Below are positions 17,244-25,457 of a stretch of 64,000 nt of DNA, piece after piece; positions within the stretch are counted from its first letter, which is position 1, and the number at the start of each line of letters is the position of its first letter. Source of the stretch: JAPSGM01 sp963777045. GTDB lineage: Bacteria > Chloroflexota > Limnocylindria > QHBO01. The notes beneath the pieces are model-generated. The model was given only the letters and a program-made list of their open reading frames with translations, did not search any database and was not told the origin of the DNA. Position numbers and translations under genes: made by a program. The DNA lies in assembly GCA_963777045.1 (NCBI GenBank), contig CAVZPD010000029.1, positions 1 through 64,000 of the forward strand, given 5' to 3'.

Positions 17244-18382
17244 GGCGCTGCCTCGCGGTCAGGCGGGGGCGTGCCCTCTGCGGCACGATCGAGGCCCAGC
17301 TCGATGATGCGCTCGACCAGCTGCCCGAAGGCGATCCCGGCCAGCTCCGCCTGCTTCGGGAACATGCTGGTGGTCGTGAAGCCCGGGATGGTGTTCATCT
17401 CCGACACGTAGAGGGCGTCCCGCGGGACCAGGAAGTCGATCCGTGCGAAGCCGGCACAGTCCACGGCGCGGTAGACGCGTTCCGCGAGGTCCCGCAGCCG
17501 TACCGCGAGCTCCGGCTCGACGTCCGCTCGCGGGTGGACGTCCGCCATGCCGGCGGTGTACTTCGACTCGTAGTCGTACCACTCGTTGTGGCTGCGCACC
17601 TCGCCCGGCGGGAAGACGATCGGCTCGTCGTTGCCGAGCACGCCGCACTCGAGCTCCCGCGCGTCCGGCACGTACGCCTCCACGATCACCTTGCTGTCGT
17701 GGCGGAATGCCTCGTCCATGGCCGGGCGCAGCTCATCCGCAGCGTGGACCAGGCTCATGCCGACGCTGCTGCCGAGGCGGGCGGGCTTCACCACCGAGCG
17801 AGCACCGAAGCGGGCCGTCACCTCCTCCACGACGGCGCCGGGCGCATCGGTCCAGCTGGAGCGGCGATACCAGGCGTAGTCGACCACGGGCAGGTCATGA
17901 CCGCGCATCAGGTCCTTGAAGACGACCTTGTCCATGCCGACGGCGCTGGCCAGCACGCCCGCCCCGGTGTACGGGATGCCGGCGAGCTCGAGAAAGCCCT
18001 GCAGCGTGCCGTCCTCGCCGAAGGGACCGTGCAGCACCAGAAAGGCGACGTCGATCGCCTCGGCCAGCGAACGGAGCGCCGCGCGCGGAGCCAGTGCGCC
18101 TCTCTCGAGGTCGACGGCCAGCGGCAGGTTCGAGGGCTCACGCAGGCGCGCCGTATGCTGCGCGGGCGTCTCGATCCCGAGCCGATCGGCCAGGCTGGAC
18201 GCGTCGAGCTCTGGAGCGGGCCCGGTAGGCAGGTGCCAGCGGCCGGAGCGGTCGATGTAGACGAGGTAGGGCTCGAAGCGCTCCCGGTCGATGTGGCGCA
18301 GGACCGACTCGGCCGAGGCGACGCTCACCTCGTGCTCAGCGGAGCGACCACCCGCGAAGATGCCGACCCGCGTGCGCGTCAT
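17240..18382 (-). CDS. ddl: D-alanine--D-alanine ligase
   Basis: ATP-grasp ligase of 380 residues making D-Ala-D-Ala for MurF. Motifs: FAGGRSAEHEVSVASA at the start, LHGPFGEDGTLQGFLELAGIPYTG (its first residues form the substrate loop), VVKPARLGSSVGMS, and the C-terminal NTIPGFTTTSMFPK with metal-binding acidic residues just before it. It overlaps murB and ftsQ at both ends by 4 bases each. Confidence 0.95.
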   Translation of the reverse strand: MTRTRVGIFAGGRSAEHEVSVASAESVLRHIDRERFEPYLVYIDRSGRWHLPTGPAPELDASSLADRLGIETPAQHTARLREPSNLPLAVDLERGALAPRAALRSLAEAIDVAFLVLHGPFGEDGTLQGFLELAGIPYTGAGVLASAVGMDKVVFKDLMRGHDLPVVDYAWYRRSSWTDAPGAVVEEVTARFGARSVVKPARLGSSVGMSLVHAADELRPAMDEAFRHDSKVIVEAYVPDARELECGVLGNDEPIVFPPGEVRSHNEWYDYESKYTAGMADVHPRADVEPELAVRLRDLAERVYRAVDCAGFARIDFLVPRDALYVSEMNTIPGFTTTSMFPKQAELAGIAFGQLVERIIELGLDRAAEGTPPPDREAAP

Positions 18383-19341
18383 TGCTCCTCCTCCTCGCCA
18401 TCAGGCCAGTCACCGACGAACTCGATCTCGTACTCCAGCGCGATGCCGAAGCGCTCCTGCACCGTTGCGCGCACGAAGTCGCCCAGCGCTCGCACGTCGG
18501 CGGCTCGTCCGCCGCGCTCGGTGACGATGAAGTTGGCGTGCAGGGTGCTCACCGTGGCGGAGCCGATGCGGTGGCCCTTCAGGCCCGCCGCATCCACCAG
18601 CCGCCCGGCGTGGTCCCCCGGCGGGTTGCGGAAGACGCTGCCGGCATTCTGGTCGGCGAGTGGCTGCGTCGCCCGACGCTGGGCCTGGTGCGCGTCGACC
18701 CGCGCGCCGATCTCCCCGGGATCCCCGCGCTCGAGGTGCAGCTGCGCGCCCAGGACCACTTCCCCCGAGTGCTTGAACCGTGACTCGCGGTAGGCAAAGG
18801 CGCACTCGGCATTGTCCAGGCTGAGCAGGCGATCGTCGACGGGGTCCCAGGCATCCACCCCGACCACCACCTCGCGCATCTCGCCGCCGTGCGCCCCCGC
18901 GTTGGCCCACACGGCGCCTCCCAGCGTGCCGGGGATGCTGATGCCGAACTCGAGGCCCGCCAGGCCGGCGCCGGTGCAGCGCTTCACCAGCATGGCCATG
19001 GCGGCGCCGGCGTCGGCGACGAGCTCCGTGTCCGTCAGCGTCGCCTCGCGGGCGCGGTTCCGGATCACGAGGCCCCGGATACCGCGGTCGGAGACGACGA
19101 GGTCGCTCCCGTTGCCGATCAGGAAGACGGGCACCTCCGCCTCGCGCGCGGCCCGCAGGCCAGACAGCAGCGTCTCACGCGAGCGCGCCAGCAGGAGGCG
19201 GTCGGCCGGTCCGCCGACGCGCAGGGTGGTCATCGGCGCCATCGGTTCATCGCGGGCAAGCTCGATCCCCGCTCCAGCCGCGAGCCGGTCCAGCCTGTCG
19301 AGCCGCTCGGCGCTGGCAACCGCAGCATCGCCGACGTTCAT
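18379..19341 (-). CDS. murB: UDP-N-acetylenolpyruvoylglucosamine reductase
   Basis: FAD enzyme of 320 residues reducing the enolpyruvyl ether to UDP-MurNAc. FAD-binding stretch FLIGNGSDLVVSDRG, then GISIPGTLGGAVWANAGA, and the catalytic serine motif AGSVFRNPPGDHAG, which places it in the shorter type II group; the C-terminus has STLHANFIV. ATG 19341 overlaps the murG stop. The usual murC between murG and murB is missing. Confidence 0.94.
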   Translation of the reverse strand: MNVGDAAVASAERLDRLDRLAAGAGIELARDEPMAPMTTLRVGGPADRLLLARSRETLLSGLRAAREAEVPVFLIGNGSDLVVSDRGIRGLVIRNRAREATLTDTELVADAGAAMAMLVKRCTGAGLAGLEFGISIPGTLGGAVWANAGAHGGEMREVVVGVDAWDPVDDRLLSLDNAECAFAYRESRFKHSGEVVLGAQLHLERGDPGEIGARVDAHQAQRRATQPLADQNAGSVFRNPPGDHAGRLVDAAGLKGHRIGSATVSTLHANFIVTERGGRAADVRALGDFVRATVQERFGIALEYEIEFVGDWPDGEEEEQ

Positions 19342-20432
19342 GCCGCGTTCGCCATCTCGAGCAGGACCGCCGCGATGCCGTCCGCGGCCTCCGGCCTCCC
19401 CAGCGATCGGGCTGCCGTCGCCAACCCGGCCCGCAGCTCGTCGTCGCGCAGTGCGCCGGTTTCGCGCAGCAGGCGGCCGGCATCCAGCTCCGCGTCGGGC
19501 ACCATGCGTGCGGCGCCCTGCTCGGCGAGCCAGGCGGCGTTCTCGCGCTGGTGTGCGCCGGCGTACGGGTACGGCACCAGGATCGAGGCGACGCCGGCCG
19601 CGGTGACCTCGGCGCAGGTCGAGGAGCCGGCACGCCCCAGCACGAGGTCGGCCGAGACGAGCGCCTCGGCCATGCCATCGGTCAGGAAGGCGACCGGTCG
19701 GTACCGATGACGGATCGATGCCGGCAGTCGTTCGCGCGCCCGCTCGGCGTGGACCATTCCAGCGTCGCCGGCAATGTGCAGCACGTGCCAGTCTGCGAGC
19801 AGCCGCTCCAGCGCGCCCTCGAGCGCGGCGGTCAGCCGCGCCACCGCCTGCGAGCCGCCGAAGGCCAGCAGCAGGCGGTCGTCGGGACCGACGCCGAGGT
19901 GCGCCCGGGCCCCGACACGATCGATGCCGTCGAACGAGCGGATGGGCGTGCCCGAAACGAAGGAGCGGCCCGGGAACGAATCCATGGTCGGCGGGAAGGA
20001 GACCGCCACGCGGTCGGCCCAACGCCCCACCGCCGCCGTCGCGCGGCCGGGGACGAGGTTGCCCTCCCACACCAGGCTGGGAACTCCCCGAGCCCGTGCC
20101 GCCAGGACGAGCGGGATCCCCAGGTAGCCGCCGGTGGTGAAGAGGACGTCGGGGCGCCAGGCTCCGAGCAGCCGCCACGCCTGCGGCACCGAGGCGGCCA
20201 GGCGCAGCGGATCCAGCACGAGGTGCGCGTTGAACCCACCGCTCCGCAGCGAGCGCACCATCAGCTCGCGGTAGGGCATGGCGGCGGGACGAACGATCCG
20301 CCGCTCCATGCCGCGCACGCCCCCGACGTACATGAGCTCAAGCCCGGGCTGGGCGGCGCGCAGTGCGCGCACGACGGCCAGCGCGGGGAAGATGTGCCCG
20401 CCGGTCCCGCCGCCCGATACCAGACAACGCAT
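19338..20432 (-). CDS. murG: UDP-GlcNAc:lipid I N-acetylglucosaminyltransferase
   Basis: Peripheral membrane GT28 enzyme of 364 residues that converts lipid I to lipid II. N-terminal loop SGGGTGGHIFPALAV, VLFTTGGYLGIPLVLAA, and the C-terminal donor site LLLAFGGSQAVARL, RAGSSTCAEVTAAGVASILVPYPYA and HQRENAAWLAEQGAA. The ATG at 20432 is fixed by the glycine loop. The preceding ftsW frame runs 95 bases into this gene. Confidence 0.94.
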   Translation of the reverse strand: MRCLVSGGGTGGHIFPALAVVRALRAAQPGLELMYVGGVRGMERRIVRPAAMPYRELMVRSLRSGGFNAHLVLDPLRLAASVPQAWRLLGAWRPDVLFTTGGYLGIPLVLAARARGVPSLVWEGNLVPGRATAAVGRWADRVAVSFPPTMDSFPGRSFVSGTPIRSFDGIDRVGARAHLGVGPDDRLLLAFGGSQAVARLTAALEGALERLLADWHVLHIAGDAGMVHAERARERLPASIRHRYRPVAFLTDGMAEALVSADLVLGRAGSSTCAEVTAAGVASILVPYPYAGAHQRENAAWLAEQGAARMVPDAELDAGRLLRETGALRDDELRAGLATAARSLGRPEAADGIAAVLLEMANAA

Positions 20433-21609
20433 CGAGCAATGATCCTGTCTGCGAGGTCTCGCGCGAGATCGACAGCAGGATGCCGGCCGCGACGAGGTTG
20501 ATGGTGAGGGCCGAGCCCCCGTAGCTGATGAAGGGTAGCGGGATTCCGGTGACGGGCATCAGCGCCGTGACGACCATCATGTTGATGCAGGCCTGCACCA
20601 CCAGCCAGGTGGTGATGCCGGCCGCCAGCAACCCGGAGAAGGTGTCGGGGGCGTGGATGGCGATCCTGTAGCCGTGGTAGGCGACGATCAGGAACAGGGC
20701 CAGCACGGTCAGCGTCCCGATCAGCCCCCACTCCTCGCCGATGATGGCGAAGATGAAGTCGGTCGACGGCGCCGGCAGATAGAGGTACTTCTGCTTCGAG
20801 GCGCCGAGCCCCAGGCCGGCGATGCCGCCCAGGCCCAGGGCATAGAGGCCCTGGATCGTGTTGTAGCCCGTGCCCAGCGGATCGCGGAATGGATCGAGGA
20901 AGGTCTCGACCCGCTGCAGCTGGTAGGGGGTGCTCGAGATGATCAGGTAGCCGGTGGCGGCGACCCCCGAGCCGATGGCGCCCAGGTAGAGCAGGTTGGC
21001 GCCCGCCATGAAGAAGATCGAGAGCGCGGTGATGACGTAGACACCGGCGGTGCCCATGTCCGGTTCGAGGGCGATCAGCAGGAACCCCGGAGCGACCAGC
21101 AGCCCGAACGGGACCAGCCCGTTCCAGAACGAGTGGGCGGCGCGGCCGCGGCGGTCGAGCCAGTGCGCCAGGTAGATGGCGATGCCCAGCTTTGCCAGCT
21201 CGGCCGGCTGCAGGCTCCCCATGCCGGGAATGACGATCCAGCGCCGCGCCCCGAATGCCTCGGTCCCAACCCCCGGGATCAGGACGGCGACGAGGAGCAG
21301 GATGCTGCCGACGTAGGCCGGGATGGCGAGGTAGCGGAGCAGACGGAAGTCGAGGCGGCTCGCGAGCCACATGGCGGTCAGGCCGAGGACCGCCCAGATC
21401 GCCTGCTGCATCCCCTGCGCGCCGGGATCGTCGCCGGCGAGGTACTCGCGGACGCTCGAGGCGGAGTAGACCATCACCACGCCGATGGCGACCAGGGCCA
21501 GCACGGCGGTCAGGAGCGGGTAGCTGAGCTGGTGGCGCTCGCGCCGCACGCCTCCCCGCGCCGTGCGGGCTGAGCCCCTCCGTCCCACGCTCGCGGCCGC
21601 GGCCGTCAT
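20338..21609 (-). CDS. ftsW: Peptidoglycan glycosyltransferase FtsW
   Basis: SEDS-family polytopic protein of up to 423 residues with about ten helices, polymerising lipid II with FtsI at the septum. Motifs: MVYSASS, AELAKLGIAIYLAHWLDRR, the catalytic-loop EPDMGTAGVY, KQKYLYLPAPSTDFIFAIIGEEWG and GIPLPFISYGGSALT. The last 30 residues are Arg-rich, unlike the family, and are encoded inside murG in another frame. The N-terminus overlaps murD by 4 bases. Confidence 0.93.
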   Translation of the reverse strand: MTAAAASVGRRGSARTARGGVRRERHQLSYPLLTAVLALVAIGVVMVYSASSVREYLAGDDPGAQGMQQAIWAVLGLTAMWLASRLDFRLLRYLAIPAYVGSILLLVAVLIPGVGTEAFGARRWIVIPGMGSLQPAELAKLGIAIYLAHWLDRRGRAAHSFWNGLVPFGLLVAPGFLLIALEPDMGTAGVYVITALSIFFMAGANLLYLGAIGSGVAATGYLIISSTPYQLQRVETFLDPFRDPLGTGYNTIQGLYALGLGGIAGLGLGASKQKYLYLPAPSTDFIFAIIGEEWGLIGTLTVLALFLIVAYHGYRIAIHAPDTFSGLLAAGITTWLVVQACINMMVVTALMPVTGIPLPFISYGGSALTINLVAAGILLSISRETSQTGSLLDALSGIGRRDRRAHLPRAGRRARTARRPARA

Positions 21610-23024
21610 CGATCGCGCTTCGTGAGCGCAGCCACGGCGGCGCGGTAGACGTCGCCGCGGGCGGCGTAGTCGGCGAACATGTCGAAGCTGGCGGCCGCCG
21701 GCGAGAGGATCACGACGTCGCCCGGCGCCGCCAGCTTCGCGGCGCGCTGCACCGCATCAGCCATGTCTGCGGCGCGCTGCACCTCGATCCGACCGGCGAG
21801 CAGCTCTTCCAGCGTCCTCGCAGTCTCGCCGATCAGGACTGCCGCGCGACAGCCTCCCACGATCGCCTCGGCCAGCTCCTCGTACTGCAGGCCCTTCCCG
21901 CGGCCGCCCGCGATCAGCACCACGCCCCGACCGGCATACGCCTGCATGGCGGCCAGCGTGGCGGCCGGGATGGTGGCCTGCGAGTCGTTGACGTACGTCA
22001 CCCCGGCGCGCTCGCCCAGCGTCTCGAGCCGATGCGGTACTCCCGGGAAGGTGCGGATGCCCTCCGCCGCGGCAACCGGCGATGCACCCGCCAGGGACGC
22101 GCCCAGCGCGGCGGCCATGGCGTTGCTCAGCATGTGCCGCCCGGGGAGTGGCACGTCGGCCGTCGGCATCAGCTCCTCCGTGCCCAGGTAGATGCGGCCG
22201 TCCTCCACCGTTGCCTGCAGGTGTCGGTCCCCGAAGCCGTACCAGCGCCTGCCTCCCGGGAGAGCACGTCCCAGATCGATGCAGCCGGGGTCGTCGGCGT
22301 TCAGGACCACGGTCCCGCGCGCCGCGGTGAGCTGCGCGAGGCGGGCCTTCACGGCGCGGTACGCTTCGACCGTCCCGTGCCGGTCCAGGTGGTCGGAGCC
22401 GATGTTGGTGTAGACCGCCACGTCGGCCCCGCGGCTGATGGTCGGCAGCTGCAGCTCGCTCAGCTCCAGGACCGCCCACTCGTCCGGCCCGAGGGCATCC
22501 GCCCGCTCGATCAGCGGTGTCCCGATGTTGCCGCCCACCGCGTGCGGGACGCCCGCGGCCTCCAGGATCGAGCCGATCATGGCCGTCGTCGTCGTCTTGC
22601 CCTTCGTGCCGGTCACCGCCAGGATCCGCGCACGGGTCAGGCGCAGGAAGAGCTCGATCTCGCTGACCACCTCGATGCCGGCGGCTTCGGCAGCCTGCAT
22701 CGCCCGCTGCAGCCACGCATCGGCAGTCGGGAAGCGCGGCGAGATCGACGGGCTGGTGACCACCAGCTCGGCGCGCTGCATGAGCTCCGCGACCGCATCG
22801 GGAGCGGCCGCCAGCGCCAGCGTCACGCGCCGCTCGCCGAGCGAGGCCACGGCATCGGCCAGCTCCTCGCGCGAGCGCCGGTCGTAGACGGTCACCTCGG
22901 CACCCGCATCGGCCAGCATGCGCGACGCCGCCAGGCCGGATCGCGCCAGGCCGAGCACCAGGACGCGCCGGCCGGCGAGGTCGGAGCGGGTGGAGACGGG
23001 GGCGAGCGGGCTCATCGGTCTCAT
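21606..23024 (-). CDS. murD: UDP-N-acetylmuramoylalanine--D-glutamate ligase
   Basis: Mur ligase of 472 residues adding D-Glu. N-terminal Rossmann domain RRVLVLGLARSGLAASRML, ATP P-loop VTGTKGKTTTTAMIG, then GGNIGTPLIE, LNADDPGC, and the C-terminal domain with TYVNDSQATIPAAT and LIAGGRGKG. The start is ATG 23024 (MRPMSPLAP), which overlaps the mraY stop (ATGA). Confidence 0.94.
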   Translation of the reverse strand: MRPMSPLAPVSTRSDLAGRRVLVLGLARSGLAASRMLADAGAEVTVYDRRSREELADAVASLGERRVTLALAAAPDAVAELMQRAELVVTSPSISPRFPTADAWLQRAMQAAEAAGIEVVSEIELFLRLTRARILAVTGTKGKTTTTAMIGSILEAAGVPHAVGGNIGTPLIERADALGPDEWAVLELSELQLPTISRGADVAVYTNIGSDHLDRHGTVEAYRAVKARLAQLTAARGTVVLNADDPGCIDLGRALPGGRRWYGFGDRHLQATVEDGRIYLGTEELMPTADVPLPGRHMLSNAMAAALGASLAGASPVAAAEGIRTFPGVPHRLETLGERAGVTYVNDSQATIPAATLAAMQAYAGRGVVLIAGGRGKGLQYEELAEAIVGGCRAAVLIGETARTLEELLAGRIEVQRAADMADAVQRAAKLAAPGDVVILSPAAASFDMFADYAARGDVYRAAVAALTKRDR

Positions 23025-24011
23025 GTCAGCCCGTTGACGCTGTAGAGGAAGAGGCTGAAGCCGAGCAGCCCGGCCAGGGCAGCGACGATCCAGAAGCGCA
23101 GCGTGATCTTCTCCTCCGCCCAGCCGAGCAGCTCGAAGTGATGCTGCAACGGCGCAATGCGGAAGATCCGCCGTCGCCGAGAGCTGGAAGGAGAGCACCT
23201 GCAGGACGACGCTCATGATCACGGCGAAGAAGACCGCGCCGATGACCGCCAGCAACGGCAGCTGGCCGGTGATGGTGGCGACGACCGCCAGCGTGGCGCC
23301 CATGGAAAGCGCGCCCGCATCGCCCATGAAGAGCTGCGCGGGATGGACGTTGAACCACAGGAATCCCATCAGCGCGCCGATCAGCAGCGCGCAGAAGACG
23401 GCCAGGTTGGGGCGGCCGTTGGGAACGCCCTCGACCGGGACCAGCGCGATCAGCAGGTAGGCCACGAAGCTGAAGATCAGGATGCCGCCCGCCAGGCCGT
23501 CGAGGCCATCGGTCAGGTTGACCGCGTTGCTGACGCCCACGATCACGAATGCTGCGAACAGGATGAAGGCGATGGCGCCGATCTCGAACTGGCCGATGGG
23601 CGGCACGGTCACCTCCGTCACGTCGAAGTGGCGCTGGATGTAGAACGCCGCCAGGATTGCGACGATCGTCTGCCACACGAGCTTCCAGCGTCCTCGCATG
23701 CCGATGCCGGTCCGCACGTTCACGAAGTCGTCGATGGCGCCCAGGATGCCGACGCCGACCAGGGCCAGCATCGGGCTGAGCGTGTAGGCATCCTCGATCC
23801 GCATCGCCATGGCCAGGAACATGACCACCAGCACGATCAGCATGCCGCCCATGGTCGGGGTGCCGGCCTTGACCTCGTGCCCCTCCGGGCCCTCCGCCCG
23901 GATCTGCTTCCCGAAGCCGAGCCGCCGCAGGAGGCCGATGTAGACCGGCGCCAGCATCACCACCCCGACGAAGGCGAGCAGCAACGCCAGCAGGATCGAG
24001 AGCATCGTCAC
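23021..24011 (-). CDS. mraY: Phospho-N-acetylmuramoyl-pentapeptide-transferase, apparent +1 frameshift
   Basis: Polytopic enzyme making lipid I. The first roughly 280 residues are in one frame, from GTG 24011: KAGTPTMGG, AIDDFVNVRTGIG, AVNLTDGLDGLAGG and FMGDAGALSMGATLA, all key Asp-rich loops intact. At FQLS near 23182 the frame changes: the expected C-terminus (RRRIFRIAPLQHHFELLGW, then KITLRFWIV and a last helix ending SVNGLT) continues in the next frame to the stop at 23021. The total of 991 bases is 3n+1, so removing one base gives a normal protein of about 329 residues. Essential in peptidoglycan makers, so a residual sequence error is likelier than a true loss. Confidence 0.85.
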
Positions 24012-25457
24012 GGCCGGCCCTCCTCACCTCGCAGGGCGTCGACCAGCAGATCCAGCGTGACCCCGCGCGAGCCCTTGACCAGCAGCAGGTCGCCGCCGGC
24101 CGGCGCGAGCGTGCGCCCCACGGCCTCGAGCTGCGGCCTCGGCATCGGGCGCCGTGGCCACCCGTGCCAACCCGGCCCGTCGCGCCGCCTCGGCGATCCA
24201 GCGCCCGCGCTCGCCCACCGCGACGAGCCCATCGACGGTCGCCGCCGCCTTCGCCCCGATCTCGTGATGCAGGCGCTCCTCGTCGGGACCCAGCTCCAGC
24301 ATGTCGCCCAGGACCGCGTAGCGACTGCCGCCGGGCTGCAGCGGCGTCTCGAGCAGGAAGTCCAGGGCGGCGCCGACCGAGACCGGTGACGCGTTGTAGG
24401 TGTCGTCGATGAGCGTGGCCCCGGACGCGGAAGCCAGGACCTCCATGCGGTGCTCGGCGCGGCTGCCCTCGGCCAGGGCAGCCTCGACCTCGCCCATCGG
24501 CACCGCCAGGTGCTCGGCAACGCTGATCGCGGCGAGCGCATGGGGCACGAGATGGCGCCCCGGCATCGCCGAGCGAAGGCGCCGCCTGCCCCACGGGGCG
24601 CGCAGCGTGAACTCGGTGCCCTCCAGGCCGCGCGACGCGATCTCCTCGGCCCGCACGTCCGCGGCTGCGGTGATTCCGAAGGTGCGCACTCGAGCGCTCG
24701 TCACGGATGCCATGGCGGCGACGCGCGCATCGTCAGCGTTGAGGACGGCCAGGCCCTGGGACGGGAGGGCCGCAGGCAGCTCGGACTTCGCCCGCGCGAT
24801 CGCCTCAATGCTGCCGGCGCGCTGGAGGTGCGTCGGGTGAACCGCCAGGACCACGCCCACCTCCGGGCGGGCGATCTCGGCCAGGCGCGCGATCTCGCCC
24901 TCGGTGTACATGCTCATCTCGAGGACGGCCACCTCGTGCTCAGGCTCCAGCCGCAGGAGCGTCATCGGGAGGCCGGTCTCGGAGTTCAGGTTGCCCTCGT
25001 TACGCAGGACGTGGAACGTGCGCGCCAGGAGGTCGGCGACCATCTCCTTGGCGATCGTCTTGCCGGTCGATCCGGTGATGCCGACCACGCGGACAGCGAA
25101 TCGATCTCGCTGGGCTGCCGCGAGCTCCTGGAGGGCCGTCAGGCTGTCCGCGACGCTGACGAGCGCCACGTCCGGCTCCCCTTCCAGTTGCGTTGGCGGA
25201 CGCTCGAGCAGCACCACGCTGGCCCCATTGGCGACCGCCTGCCCGATGTAGTCGTGTCCGTCGGCCCGCTCCCCTCGTAGCGCGACGAAGCAGCTCCCCG
25301 GCCGGACGTGCCGCGAGTCGACGGCTGCGCCTGCAAAAGAGGTGACGCCCGTGGGGCGTAGGAGCCGGCCGCCGGTGGCGGCCAGGAGGTCATCGAGAGC
25401 GATCGATGGAGGCACGCGGCTACCTGCGGAGGATGGCGCGGAGTCTAGCAGTCTCAT
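24008..25457 (-). CDS. murF: UDP-MurNAc-tripeptide--D-Ala-D-Ala ligase, apparent +1 frameshift
   Basis: Mur ligase adding D-Ala-D-Ala from Ddl. Open from ATG 25457; ATP loop VGITGSTGKTIAKEMVADLL, NSETGLPMTLLRLE, and C-terminal LIDDTYNASPVS, VLGDMLELG. Near 24143, after TAPDAEAAA, the frame changes: the family ending LEAVGRTLAPAGGDLLLVKG followed by SRGVTLDLLVDALRG lies in the neighbouring frame to the stop at 24008. The length of 1450 bases is 3n+1; removing one base restores about 482 residues. The start overlaps the ftsI stop and the end overlaps mraY, both by 4 bases. Confidence 0.85.
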
